Below, in pieces: positions 53,080-63,850 of a DNA stretch of 64,000 nt. The stretch is from Arion vulgaris (Eukaryota; Mollusca; Gastropoda; Stylommatophora; Arionidae), in assembly GCA_020796225.1 (NCBI GenBank), contig CM036760.1:6025001-6089000 (forward strand). Direction: 5' to 3'. Below the pieces are notes generated by a model that made no database searches, was not told the origin of the DNA, and was given only the letters and a program-made list of their open reading frames with translations. A program made the position numbers and the translations under genes. The first letter of the stretch is position 1, and each line of letters opens with the position of its first letter.

Positions 53080-54076
53080 TGCCTTGTCTGAGGATGAGGA
53101 TATTGGGATTAACCTTGCTGTTTTAACACCTTCTTACAGTTGTGATTTGACTGTAGAGATGATGGGAACTACTGCAAAGAAACAACATGTCACTTATAGT
53201 TTGAAAGAAATACAACAATTGCAGCAACAGGACTTGGTGCTTCAGGTAATGCTAAAAGCTATGGAAACAGATGCTACGGTGGACACGACCTGGTGGATTC
53301 CGGAAGCTAAGAGGCTGTGGTTACATCATGATAAGTTATGCATTCGAAGAGGAATACTTTGTATTAGAAGGGATGAGGATAATAAGTGTGATGGATTAAA
53401 AATTATTGTTCCTCACGTCTTAAGACCGATCGTATTGGCTGCTATTCATGAAATAGGTCATCAAGGGCGAGATAGGACATTGGCATTATTAAAATCTCGA
53501 TTTTTCTGGTGTGGAATGAATGGGGATGTCAATAATTTAGTGAAATCTTGTTCCATTTGTAATATGTCTAAACCTCTAAAGAAGATTACAACTACCTACG
53601 GTCATATTGTAGCCAACCGTCCGTTGGAGATGGTTGCCATGGATTTTGTTGAACTTCCAAGAGATTCCTATGGGTTTAAACATATCTTGATTATGACTGA
53701 TGTGTTTACTAAGTATGTGGTCGCTTACCCTACTATTGACCAAACTGCAAAAACAGTGGCAGAAGTCATACAGAGTAGATGGATCCCAGACTTTGGGATA
53801 CCCAGTAAATTTCACTCGGACCAAGGAAAAGGGTTTGAGTCCTCCATTGTTCTGGAACTCTGTCAAAGGTATGGGATAAAAATCAAGACCACCACGTATA
53901 ATCCGCGAGGAATGCCATATGACGAAAGGTTTAATAGGACATTGTTGACTATGCTCCGTTCATTAGAGGAGACGGATAAAGTGGAATGGTCTAGACATGT
54001 ACCAAATATAGTGTTAGGGTACAATATTACTCCCCATACTTCTACTGGGTGGTCACATACTTTTACTCTTTGGTAG
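53024..54076 (+). CDS. Gypsy integrase
   Basis: Inserts the DNA copy in the genome. The HHCC zinc domain is seen as AIHEIGH ... SCSICN (H-x3-H ... C-x2-C). The DDE core shows AMDFVELP, HSDQGKGFES and PYDERFNRTLL with the catalytic D, D and E. The frame closes at GWSHTFTLW, and the C-terminal part carries on at 54,049-54,462 in a different frame. Confidence 0.9.
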   Translation: MPIFYHGIPAETQDVTHYDALSEDEDIGINLAVLTPSYSCDLTVEMMGTTAKKQHVTYSLKEIQQLQQQDLVLQVMLKAMETDATVDTTWWIPEAKRLWLHHDKLCIRRGILCIRRDEDNKCDGLKIIVPHVLRPIVLAAIHEIGHQGRDRTLALLKSRFFWCGMNGDVNNLVKSCSICNMSKPLKKITTTYGHIVANRPLEMVAMDFVELPRDSYGFKHILIMTDVFTKYVVAYPTIDQTAKTVAEVIQSRWIPDFGIPSKFHSDQGKGFESSIVLELCQRYGIKIKTTTYNPRGMPYDERFNRTLLTMLRSLEETDKVEWSRHVPNIVLGYNITPHTSTGWSHTFTLW

Positions 54077-54462
54077 ACATCCTCATACCTATAAATTTCA
54101 TCATAGAAGATTTATTTCATCCTGATGATGCAGAGAAAGACTATTTGGTCTGTCCTGAAAAGAGATTAACGGAGGCTCATAGGGAGGTCTGCGACAGGTT
54201 GGCCAGTCTCCATAAACAGGCAGATATTAAACAAGGAAAATTTGATATTATACCATTGGATAGTATGGTACGCAGGCGAATAGACCATAGTAGGGGTGTC
54301 AATAAATTAGGAAACCTTTATTCCCAACAGGTGTACCGAGTAGTACAGACACCCGATGTTCAATCAGGCTATTATGTTATAGTCCCCATTAATGATGCGA
54401 GCCAATCTCGGCTGATGATATCTGGCCGCCACATCAAGAGATGTGAAAATTTCTTGGGATAA
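54049..54462 (+). CDS. Gypsy integrase C-terminal part
   Basis: 137-residue open frame with LTEAHREVCDRLASLHKQADI and a small SH3-like tail (LYSQQVYRVVQTPDVQSGYY, ISGRHIKRCE). These match the integrase C terminus of Gypsy elements. Separated from the core by a frameshift. Confidence 0.75.
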   Translation: MVTYFYSLVDILIPINFIIEDLFHPDDAEKDYLVCPEKRLTEAHREVCDRLASLHKQADIKQGKFDIIPLDSMVRRRIDHSRGVNKLGNLYSQQVYRVVQTPDVQSGYYVIVPINDASQSRLMISGRHIKRCENFLG

Positions 54463-55732
54463 TCAATCAATGTCTTGGACATTGGTTGGCACAAAATGGA
54501 TGAGAGTATAAAAATTGTTATTTAACATAGATGCGACTTGGGTATTAGTAATTATGATAGCGATTCCCTTGGTGAGGAGTTATTAAGTAAATTGAATTTG
54601 TATACTGTTTGGAGATATTCTTTGGGGTTGAGGGTGGATGATCAATAGCCCAGATGGGTTATATTATATCACTCCACATGTTTGGAGATTCTGTGGAAAA
54701 TATTTGCATTGTTTTTATTTGTGATATGGAGGTATTATGACGACGTTGTGAAATTCTTTCATTGCGGCTTTAAGATGAGAAAAAGGGAGCATTGATGTTA
54801 TCGTTAGGATCCCCTCCTCTGCTACGGGAAGGCTGATTATAATTATATCACAGAGGTCGGTTGATGTGGACGGCAAACATTAACTTTTCACCGTCCATTG
54901 CTAGATATGGTTATATGATGTAGATCCGAGTATTTTGGATTCTGGGATTATTTATGCCCCGGGATTGGGGTTGGTTAATATTAATATATGATGTTGGCAA
55001 TTAGGCATCATATATAAGTTGTTCCATGATTGTTGGTCATATGTTGAATCTTGGGAGTTTATTATTTCCCCTGGGCATTGGGGTTGGTTGATATTACCTC
55101 GTTGAGGACATATAACGTGAAAAGTTAACGTTATATATGTTTTTTCCTTTTCAATTTGTAACTTGTGTTTTTGTTTGAGATTTCAGATAGTGTGACAAGA
55201 CTCTGACATGCAAGAAAGACATAGTGTTAGTGACATACTGATACATGCTGCCATCAAACCAATACTACCTCATGTGAGGAATGGATGTCCAGTACCGCCA
55301 CCTCACATTGGCCAAGTGTTATGCTGTTGGGTCGCCGTCGGAATCATAGACGCATATTTTCCATATTTTCCAATTAATTTATGTAATGCTGATTGATTTC
55401 TAGTACTATGGTTTCAGCACAAGAGCACAGAGGGTTACTGTTGAAGTTAGCCATGGTCACCTATGGCCAGTTGATGAGTCACGTCCAACGACGTGTGGTG
55501 ACTCCTTACCAAGTAGCTCATTCAACTTGGGTCTTCCTGAGATCCCGTCAGGATTTTCTTTTTCTTTTCGACCATGGTTGGCTGTTATAGTTAGTTGTTG
55601 TGGAGCCACGTTAACACGTGAGGTGACTAGTTCCCTTTCAGCTCTCACCACTCTAATCACCCTACTGAACACTACCTGTGCGATTTTTTCTTGGGATTTC
55701 GCCGTCAGGGGCGACGGCGAGGTCTCAGGGAG
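54463..55732 (+). other. Gypsy 3' internal region, no env seen
   Basis: 1.27 kb. A motif with ggattggggttggttaatat recurs two or three times between 54,950 and 55,100, together with inverted repeats such as ATATATGATG/CATCATATAT. Three short frames (55,208-55,796) show no signal peptide or fusion-protein pattern, so I do not call an envelope. Confidence 0.5.
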
Positions 55733-56445
55733 TGTCATAGTTCCCCAGATGGCAGCGGAGGAATGGACAGTTAGCCAGATAGTTAGAGTAGTATAATTAG
55801 ATTATTTAATAGTTGAGACTATGTGTTGTACTCTCTATGCAGAAGTGCAACACATAACTACGAGACATGACGCTTTTGTGTAGTAAAATAGTGACGGTTT
55901 AGTAACAGTTGCTAGGAACAATTAGTAAACAAGGAGACGATATACATTTTTGTACTGAATGGACGTGTTCTTGGTGTGTCGTCCATACTTGTGTCATCAA
56001 CCTTGAAATTAATAAATGTATTATGGAAAGATTAACACGGAATTGTGTTTACTTAAAGTCCTATGTTGGCCAATAAATGTCTGTTTGCACCATCATCGTA
56101 ACAATATAAATATAAGAAAGGATGTCAAGGAATGAATCAATCAATAATGGACATGTAACTTAACAAAGAATTGTACTATCCAAACTAATAGGAAAGAATG
56201 AATCAATCAACAATGGACCTGTGACTTAACAAAGAATTGTACTATCCAAACTAATGGGAAACGGACTCTCAAGCTATGATTACATCAGGAAACATTCTAT
56301 TGTACAGCAACAGAACAACAGAATAACAGAATAGCAGAACAACAGAATAACAGAATAATAGAATAATCATGACATCACGAAGCATATCGCCAATAAATGA
56401 ATAATCGCACCCTACTAAACCACAAAGAGGGGGCGCCCTACTTCA
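55733..56445 (+). repeat. Gypsy 3' LTR
   Basis: 713 bp, TG...CA. Contains a 66-bp tandem duplication (56,127-56,260, with gaatgaatcaatcaat) absent from the 5' LTR, and an (acaga)-rich tract. Longer than the 5' LTR by about 108 bp. Confidence 0.8.
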
Positions 56446-56573
56446 CCTTTCTCCGCTGAAATAACACGCTACCTGCCAAGATTACTGCCCTTTCTCCGCT
56501 GAAATAACACGCTACCTGCCAAGATTACTGCCCTTTCTCCGCTGAAATAACACGCTACCTGCCAAGATTACTG
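56446..56573. repeat. 43-bp satellite, distal three units
   Basis: Continuation of the satellite after the Gypsy insertion, starting CCTTTCTCCGCTG. Confidence 0.95.
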
Positions 56574-56579
56574 TTTTAA

Positions 56580-56710
56580 AAAAGAACTCCGTAGCTCCAA
56601 CAAACATTCTAGTGATCACTTGACAAAAATACATTTGTGAACAGAAAGGGGCCATCCAGATTCGAACCCCCGACTTTCTGAATGCAAGGTAACATCTAAA
56701 AAGACCACTA
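56580..56710 (-). mobile_element. SINE, family C
   Basis: Minus copy with gaactccgtagctccaacaa and the B-box complement gattcgaaccc. Starts right at the end of the satellite. Confidence 0.7.
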
Positions 56711-57000
56711 TTAATGTAGAATATAATGGCTACTCATAGGATCAATGGGTGACCTAACGAACGTCAAGTATCCTACAAATGTAGACCACTATTATTTTGA
56801 TATCAAAGCATGATGAAAAGAATAATTGTCTTCGTCTTTTTTGTTTCTAATAAAACATATTGCTACAAATTATCGATAACATTAATATTCGTTTTGTTTT
56901 CAACTGAGCTTTCTTAATTAAACATTGTTATAATATTTCTCGGCAATATACGTCTTAGGCGGATTCTCAGACTGAGATGGTATGATAGAGTAGCAAACAC
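56711..57000. other. AT-rich spacer
   Basis: No supported feature. Confidence 0.4.
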
Positions 57001-57012
57001 AGACCTGTGGAT

Positions 57013-57219
57013 TTTTTTTTTTTTTTCGATCCAGAAGTACTTGAGCTTTCAGCTCTTCGGCTCAGTGCCATGGACATCGTAACCCTTCGGTTCGGTGCCA
57101 CGAACACCGTAAATCTGGGAATCTGTGGCTTTTCTGCCATCCCGCGGAATTGAACCCACACACACAGAGGGGTAGTCACCCGTAGTCCAACGCGCTACGA
57201 ACACGCTGGGCAGACGGGC
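57013..57219 (-). mobile_element. SINE, family A, with 12-bp target duplication
   Basis: Complete minus copy with a T-rich tail. AGACCTGTGGAT is present at 57,001-57,012 and again at 57,220-57,231, a LINE-type target duplication. The element split a LINE-like tail. Confidence 0.9.
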
Positions 57220-57231
57220 AGACCTGTGGAT

Positions 57232-57535
57232 AAGAACCGTACATGAAACAGTTTGTGGGATAACCATGATGACCAAGGTCAAGAGGAGAAAATGGCGATG
57301 GGTCGGGCATACACTACGGTAGACACAATCGAGTGTTACTAGACAAGCACTTGAGTGGAATTTGCATGGAAAACGAAAAAGAGGACACCCTAAACAGACC
57401 TGGAGATGAAGTCTTCTTGAGGAACTGAAGAGTGCTCGACTATCCTGGGAGACCATAAAGAGAACAGCCGGAGACCGAGAAGAGTGGCAAACAACTGTTG
57501 AGGCCCTATGCTCCACGTGGAGCTGACAGGAATAA
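57232..57535 (+). mobile_element. LINE 3'-end remnant
   Basis: Translation shows KRRKWRWVGHTLR, ALEWNLHGKRKRGHPKQTWR and AGDREEWQTTVEALCST, the conserved LINE ORF2 tail, with two stops. Confidence 0.8.
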
Positions 57536-57549
57536 GTCATAATATTTCT

Positions 57550-57880
57550 ATCACACCATTATTTATAGGCTTTGTAAGGCCTGCACAATTTCTTCATACC
57601 GCTCTATCATGGTCGATCTGCTGAATCTCCTGTATGGAATTGTGTTTGATATTTCTCACCTCTCTTAGTAATGTTAATTTCAGAGTTTCCTGGGAGCCGT
57701 TTCCGCCTTGAACTTCTCCTCCTACTTGAATGCCTGCTTTGTTATTCTTTGATAATTTCTTCTCAGAGTATGCCCAACATTTCCCATCTTCTGTTTCTTT
57801 TATAACAGTTGTTATTGGGCGTTGACCAGACCTTTCTCTGATTTCGTCACTTCTCCTGAATGCATTCAGTTTTATATCAA
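57550..57880 (-). mobile_element. LINE 3'-end remnant
   Basis: Minus copy of the 1480-1735 family (cctgcacaatttcttcatac, agagtatgcccaacatttcc). It lies tail to tail with the preceding LINE end. Confidence 0.65.
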
Positions 57881-57896
57881 TGCAACATGAATGAAA

Positions 57897-58135
57897 ATCG
57901 TAGCATATCCTTTACAGGACGTAAGCCATCAACCACAGTAAACGATTCGTTGATTTTCTAGGCACCACTTATACGTTCCGTATTTTTCCATTGCTTTCTG
58001 AACGGTGAGGTCTATTTTTACCTTTCGTAAAAATCGTACGGAAACGAATTTGCTTCCAAACTGCCTGCAGTAGAGTATGAACCAGGTACGCTTGGGTTGT
58101 GATCGAGCTTACTCCCACTTAAGCTACAGAAGCCC
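57897..58135 (-). mobile_element. SINE, family B
   Basis: Complete minus copy; head gcttctgtagcttaagtggg-like on the right, body with gaaacgaatttgcttccaaa. Confidence 0.8.
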
Positions 58136-58247
58136 ACATACTGTAAAATACTGCTTCATTTTATTGCTAACAATAATTACATTTTATCAATTAAATTTTC
58201 CTAGTTAGAAATATTGCTAGCAATTATATATAAAATTGATAGTAGTT

Positions 58248-58720
58248 GTTCCGCCCGTATGTTGCCGGTGCTCGTAAGGGGAGCAAAGAACACTGCTACC
58301 AAGAAGGCATTTCGTAAGAGGCAACTGATGTAGGGGTATAGGGGAAACTACCCTAGTAAATAAAAAGCGTTGCAGAAATCGAATGTGCTGACGTACTTGT
58401 AGTGGTAAAATTGGCACAATGTATAATCGCTCTTGTTTTTTGTTTTTTCTGATCCAGAAGCACTTGAACTTTTCAGCTCTTCGGCTCGGTGCCATGAACA
58501 TCGTAACCCTTCGGTTCGGTGCCACGAACACCGTAAATCTGTGGCTTTTTCTGCCATCCCGCGGAATTGGACCCGCACACACAGAGGGATAGTCACCCGT
58601 AGTCCAACGCGCTACGAACACGCTGGGCAGACGGGCGTAATCGCTCTTAGACTCAAATCATATATAAAGCACAAAGAGTGGTTTAACAAATGGTTGATAT
58701 GGAGCGTAAGAAGAAGTAGA
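58248..58720 (+). mobile_element. SINE, family D, split by family A
   Basis: Head ccgcccgtatgttgccggtg through tggcacaatgt, then interrupted, then resumes at taatcgctcttagactcaaa and ends gttgatatggagcgt. TAATCGCTCTT flanks the interruption on both sides. Confidence 0.85.
58450..58636 (-). mobile_element. SINE, family A, nested in SINE D
   Basis: Minus copy inserted in the middle of a family D SINE with an 11-bp target duplication. Shows family A was active after family D. Confidence 0.88.
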
Positions 58721-59034
58721 AAATTAATGAGTTTTAAATTCAAATTCCTTAAATAAAAATATTGCTGACACACATCTTTAATATTAATAATAGTTTTCAA
58801 TTCAGCTTCCTTAAATAAAAACATTACTGACACTTATTGCTGGTATTAAAATTAATTTTGCAATCCATCTTTCTTAATGAAAAATATACAGGAGGCAAGT
58901 TGGATATATTTGAAAATAGATTTCCATAGATAAGATTGAACGAGTTTCTCAGGATAGAGCGTTGTAGAGTAACTGCTTGCTGGTCACAGGTAATGTATAA
59001 TGTTCTGATTCTTCTTCTTCACCTTTCAACTCCC

Positions 59035-59340
59035 AACGGAGCACAGTCTTCAACAAACTTCTTCCAGTCCTTCCTCTCTCTTTCAACTACCAATGGAGCA
59101 CAGTCTTCAACAAACTTCTTCCAGTCCTTCCTCTCTCTTTCAACTACCAACGGAGCACAGTCTTCAACAAACTTCTTCCAGTCCTTCCTCTCTCTTTCAA
59201 CTACCAACGGAGCACAGTCTTCAACAAACTTCTTCCAGTCCTTCCTCTCTCTTTCAACTACCAACGGAGCACAGTCTTCAACAAACTTCTTCCAGTCCTT
59301 CCTCTCTCTTTCAACTACCAACGGAGCACAGGTCTTCAAC
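59035..59340. repeat. 57-bp tandem repeat on LINE tail
   Basis: About 5.4 units of 57 bp (19 codons). On the minus strand each unit encodes ERERKDWKKFVEDCAPLVV, an amplified piece of the LINE C terminus encoded just beyond it at 59,340-59,538. Confidence 0.9.
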
Positions 59341-59801
59341 AAACTTCTTCCAGTCCTTCTTCTCTCTTGCCATCCCTTCCAATTCTTTCCACATCTTGTT
59401 TATTCTTTTAATATCAGTCTCCAGCTCTCCTATCCAGACATTTATAGACCTTCCCCGTATCCTCTTTTCCTGCAGGTTCCAAACAATGTCTGTCTTGCAA
59501 TGCTTCCGGTAGATCTTCTCAATGTATGTCCTATCCATCGCCAGAGTCTCTTCCTCAGCTCTTTTTCTAGTGGTTTCTGCTTAGTTTTTTCTCTGAGTTC
59601 CTCGTTCGTAATCTTATCATACCATCTCAGTCTCTCTATTCCACTTAAACATTCAATTACGACGGTATGTAGTTTTCTGGTGGTATCTTTTGTTGTTATC
59701 CATGTTTCCCAACCATAGAACAGCACTGACTTCACATTTGATTGAAAAATTATCAACTTTGTATTGTTTTGATTGTCCGTCGACTTCCACATATTACGCA
59801 A
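59311..59801 (-). pseudogene. LINE ORF2 C-terminal remnant
   Basis: Two minus frames with VLFYGWETWITTKDTT, RLRWYDKITNEELREKTKQ, RWIGHTLRRSTGSIARQ and then KRIRGRSINVW..WKELEGMAREKKDWKKFVED. This is the post-RT part of a LINE. A frameshift near 59,500 splits it. Confidence 0.85.
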
Positions 59802-60400
59802 TACAATAAAGTTTAATGCGCATGGTAGGGTTGTTGCAGAGCGAAATGGGGCATACAGGACAACTACTTCTAGTATGAGGATGGAGGTTGAGGCCGTTAC
59901 TGCTGGCCTCCATTGGATTTCTGGGACTTCATTTACTGGGGCAGTTGTTGTATCTGACTCTCAGTCGATGTTTCACAAGATCCATAAGGGCAGGTTTTGG
60001 TATGAGTGGATGTTGTCTATAGAAGTTTCTAACCTCCAGCGGCTTACGTGGATATACTGTCCTGGGCATGCGGGTGTTTACGGTAATGAGAGAGCGGACA
60101 GGCTTGCATCAACAGCATCGATTGTTGGGGAGTTGAAGATGGATAAGGGGATATTCTTCGGCCTCTTCGCGACTCTCTGTTGGATGAGGACACTAAAATC
60201 GATGTTGAATCGATCAAGCGATTTAAGCAGTTTGGAGTTACCCGTTGTTCAAGTCGAACTGGATGCCTGAGAGGCAGAGTGAGAGGTGTGGTTAATCAGC
60301 GAGCCACAGGAACCATCAGTATACATACTCTTCGATATCTGTTGGGGAGACTGAGCACCTATGGGTCTGCCCGGAGTGCAATGACGTCAGTTTAGTAACC
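59802..60400 (+). pseudogene. LINE RNase H domain remnant
   Basis: Translation shows TSSMRMEVEAVTAGLHW, AVVVSDSQSMFHKI and WIYCPGHAGVYGNERADRLAS, the E, D and H/D blocks of RNase H as found at the C terminus of some LINEs. A frameshift near 60,150 precedes a tail with RCGVNQRATG and SIHTLRYLLGR. Without the RT domain it is a 3' fragment. Confidence 0.85.
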
Positions 60401-60574
60401 AATAACCAATAACTCTTGCATTTATTATTCTTATTTTAATATCTTTGTCTGTTCCCCTTCTGTGTTTATATTGCTAACAAGGTATGTGTACGAATGAATA
60501 ACAAAAAGGGTCTGAAGAAGAAGAGCAATGACTTAATTACACCGGGTTTCCTCATTTGGCTCCGTCCTTGTCGG

Positions 60575-60960
60575 CAGAGATAGCATGTCGAGAGCAGTAC
60601 AAAAAGCACGAACGCTGTAGCTCCGACAGCAGTTCTTTTTTTTTTTTTATCGATCCAGAAGCACTTGAGCTTTTTCAGCTCTTCGGCTCGGTGCCATGGA
60701 CATCGTAACCCTTCGGTTCAGTGCCACGAACACCATAAATCTGGGGAATCTGTGGCTTTTTCTGCCATCCCGTGGAATTGAACCCGCACACACAGAGGGA
60801 TAGTCACCGTAGTCCAACGCGCTACGAACACGCTGGGCAGACGGGCAACAACAATTCTAGGGATCTCTTGAAAAAACTCACATGTGTCTCGGTTTGGATT
60901 CGAAACCACCAGCCTTCAGTATAACAGACAAACGACTTTACCATCTCGCCATTAAGACCT
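60575..60960 (-). mobile_element. SINE, family C, split by family A
   Basis: Minus copy: aagcacgaacgctgtagctc on the left side, then an interruption, then attctagggatctcttgaaa and gattcgaaacc. The flanks of the interruption (cagcagttct and caacaattct) look like a slightly mutated target duplication. Confidence 0.8.
60650..60846 (-). mobile_element. SINE, family A, nested in SINE C
   Basis: Minus copy with a T-run on its left. Second case of family A inside an older SINE. Confidence 0.85.
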
Positions 60961-61129
60961 CCTTAATGAATAACAGTACAAGAGGGATACAAAGGAACAT
61001 ATCGCTGCATGTTGTCGCTAAGAATAATGTTAGTATTTCAATTCAGTTTTCTTTATAGAACATATTGAGAAAATGTGGGGTCTCTGTGACTAATTTTTGT
61101 AGGTATTTTATTGTTAATTTTTTCTAATT

Positions 61130-61490
61130 AATTTGGCCCGGGCAGCGGCTTTCCAGCCTGCTATTTTCGATTTGAACTGTAATGGGTTCTTTTTTCCTGG
61201 CAAAAATGAATACGAGACCTACGTTTTATCTTCCGTGTCCGATAGGACTAGGAACTCGATCTCAGCTACACTGAGATCAGGGATCTCTGGGAAAATATTC
61301 AAATTGCTCCACAAGGGAGCGAACCTGGTACCTTTGACACGAAAGACGAGTTCATAACTTCTACCGGTGCTACGGAGCTCGTGTATTGCAGTTGAGATCG
61401 TCCTGTGTAAGAAAAAGATCGAAGCACACATGGTTACTCACCGAAGTGCAATGATGATGGTCCTATCAATCAATCAATCAATCAATCAAT
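61130..61490. mobile_element. SINE, family F relatives
   Basis: Left part (to about 61,365) matches the body and head of the 24.0-24.4 kb copy on the minus strand. The right part (61,366-61,485) matches the tail of that copy on the plus strand, ending in (tcaa)n. The two parts are in opposite orientation here. Confidence 0.6.
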
Positions 61491-61499
61491 ATGTGACCG

Positions 61500-62010
61500 T
61501 TAGATTTCACTAATAAAAATTAACAGATTGAGCCAAATAACATTCACTATCTTACATCTTCTTTCGTATGTTTTTTTTTCTCAGAGCGCATTATGATCCT
61601 GTAGGCGTGCGTATCGTAAATGTGTTTTTCTTTCTAATTTATTTCTTCCTGGTCTGAGACAGGTGGGGCAAGTATGCACATCTGTTAAAAAAGAAAGAAG
61701 ATAGGAGGGCTATCGTTTCTCGCGTGTTCATTATCTAAGTTTCCCCTGAGCACATTCTCGTGCGGTTTTTGAGGCCTGTTTCTTGATGTAAGAACTAAAC
61801 AGTCAGGGAAGGGTATGTTGAATTGTATTTCCGTAGTTTAAGCGAATAAACAGGAAACGCTTCTTTCCTTTTATTTTCTATTCAGAAATGAAGATGGTTC
61901 AAATGGGCAGCAGAATCCAACCTTTATTTTTATCTTAATCATCATCAAACAGCTTGTCCTGAGCAGAACTTTGCCACCCCAACAGTCTTTAGGAAATTCT
62001 CTCTCTCATA
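61500..62010. other. Intergenic, nothing recognised
   Basis: No supported feature. Confidence 0.4.
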
Positions 62011-62014
62011 GGTC

Positions 62015-62290
62015 AGATGTCATGCTTCTACAGCCATCATGTTCAAACCATCAGTTACATCCTGAATCCATTTTCTCCGTGGTCTTCCTTTTCTTCTCTT
62101 TGCCAGTATGCCTCCTTCCATGATGGTCTTCTCCAGCCCTTCATGTCTTTTTATATGTCCAAAATATCTCAATTTTCTCTTTCTTATTTGTAGCATCAGC
62201 CAGTTTTCTTTGATTTTGAGTTCTTTCTGTATAGATCTATTTGTTTTTTTCTCTGTCCATGATATACAATATATTTTACTAAACAATATT
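62015..62290 (-). pseudogene. LINE ORF2 fragment downstream of RT
   Basis: Open 88-residue frame with ISWTEKKTNRSIQKEL, RKRKLRYFGHIKRHEGLEKT and RRKGRPRRKWIQDV. Same type as 5488-5892 but further 3'. Confidence 0.85.
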
Positions 62291-62389
62291 ATGATTCCTG
62301 CAGTATTGGTATCAATATATCAAAGAAAAGATGTTAATAATTGCTACATTAGCCTAGTCATCAAATCTTTCTTTCTGTTGTTCTTTTCT

Positions 62390-62740
62390 GCTTTTTGCCG
62401 TTATGCGTTTTACAGGTTTAACTGATGATCGGTTTCCGAGCAAGTGAGAGCTCGGTCGCTTCATACTGTGGATTTGTTGAGTTTTAAAATGTTTATAACT
62501 CCATCATTTCATCGTTTTCTTGCTCTGTCCTTTCCTCTTGATGATTCCATTTTCAAGTTGCACGTGACGGTTTTCTTGAGACTGGTACGTCCTCACCAAA
62601 CGGACATACAATTTGAGTGTTTTTCAATGAATCTAACAACAGGTGTTGTTCCGACTGTTCTTCTAATTTTCTCATTTCTGATATGGTCTCTTCTTCATTT
62701 ATTTACCGCTTTTCTCAAGCATCTCCTTTCACATGTGGTA
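62390..62740 (-). pseudogene. LINE ORF2 C-terminal remnant
   Basis: Minus-strand relative of 38,100-38,530 (aggtttaactgatgatcggt, tgatgattccattttcaag). Stops throughout. Confidence 0.65.
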
Positions 62741-63059
62741 GCCATCAAATAAAAGAACAGTTAATAACTGCAGTAACCTCGTCTTAAATCAAAGAAAAAC
62801 GTTAATAACTGCAGTAAACGCCTACACAGACGGACTGATTTAAGGTGTCAATTCGTTGTAAGGACTTGTGACCTGGTACTGGTAATGACTGACACCATAC
62901 AACAATATGAGCGGATAACTTGTAATTGGTTACTGCTTCCCGTATTTTCTCAACACAGGGAGGCAAAGCTGGAGTCTCTTCTACCATATCCATTTCCCCC
63001 CTTTTTATCTTTCTTTCTTTCTTTTTCAAATCCTATTTGCCTCACAGCTTCAGGTCAAG

Positions 63060-63480
63060 AAGAGATTTATAAAACGGGCCCTTGTATGCGCTTCCTAGAT
63101 AGTTTCTTTCGTCGCCTCTGTTATCTCTGAGGTCCATCTTTGCGTGGCCGGCCTTTTGCTTTGTACCCATTGTATCGGAGCAGCATTGCTCTTTGGGGTG
63201 CACTGTCTGATGGTAATCTGCTTACGTGGCCAAACCATTTAATTTGTTATTTCTTGATGAAGTCTAGTACTGAGTACCTACTTTTTTCCTGATGTCTTCA
63301 TTTCTCAACCGGTCTCTTCTTGTTACACCCAGCACTCTGCGTAGACACTTCATCTCTGTCGTGACTAGTTTTGATGCAGCTGGCAAATTCGAGCAAACAG
63401 CAAGTTCAGCACCAATCGCGTCACAATAGTTGCCAGATGGTCGTTGCATACAATGACATATTTTCATAAGGATATTTCAC
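63060..63480 (-). pseudogene. LINE ORF2 C-terminal remnant
   Basis: Minus frames with LVTTEMKCLRRVLGVTRRDRLR and NEDIRKKVG, then a broken tail toward 63,060. Truncated. Confidence 0.75.
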
Positions 63481-63589
63481 AATTCATCTTTTTGTCTACT
63501 TCCACAGGCTTTCTAAAAAGGAATCATAAGTCAATGGATTTTTGAAATCAGAATATTAACTTTTCCTAGAGTAGATGCCTCACTGGGCT

Positions 63590-63850
63590 TACTCGCTCGT
63601 GTGTTGCAGGGGCTCGCAAGGGGAGCAAAGAATAGTAACACTACTACCTGCAAGGCATGTCGTAAGACACGACTGAGGTATGGACCCAGTGAAGCTACCC
63701 TAGTAAAACAAAAACGTCACAGAAATCGGTTGTGCTGGCCTTCTTGTAGAAGCATAACTGGCACAACGTACAATCGCTTTTAGGCTCAGATTACATACAA
63801 ATCACAAAGAGTGGTTAACAAGTGGTCGATATGAGCGTTTGAAGAAGTAG
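63590..63850 (+). mobile_element. SINE, family D
   Basis: Complete copy: gggctcgcaaggggagcaaa head, tggcacaacgtacaatcgct, tail gtggtcgatatgagcgttt with an (aga)n end. Confidence 0.85.

Larger units (their letters stand above)
47914..56445 (+). mobile_element. Ty3/Gypsy LTR retrotransposon inserted in satellite
   Basis: An 8.5-kb element whose two ends begin TGTCATAG and finish CTACTTCA. CCTT precedes the 5' end and follows the 3' end, a 4-bp target duplication. The satellite continues on the other side. Order: 5' LTR, primer site, leader, gag, protease, reverse transcriptase, RNase H, integrase, 3' LTR. The PR-RT-RH-IN order is that of Ty3/Gypsy. Frames are broken at three or more points, so it looks inactive unless those are sequence errors. 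Confidence 0.92.

Noticed and set aside
55208..55796. Envelope gene of the Gypsy element
   Set aside because: Three short overlapping frames with no signal peptide, cleavage site or clear anchor; the last one runs into the LTR.
58936..59718. 260-residue plus-strand reading frame
   Set aside because: Driven by the 57-bp array and antisense to a LINE C terminus.
59773..60270. Host ribonuclease H1 gene
   Set aside because: The GHAGVYGNERADRLA block and tail are of the LINE type and the gene is broken.
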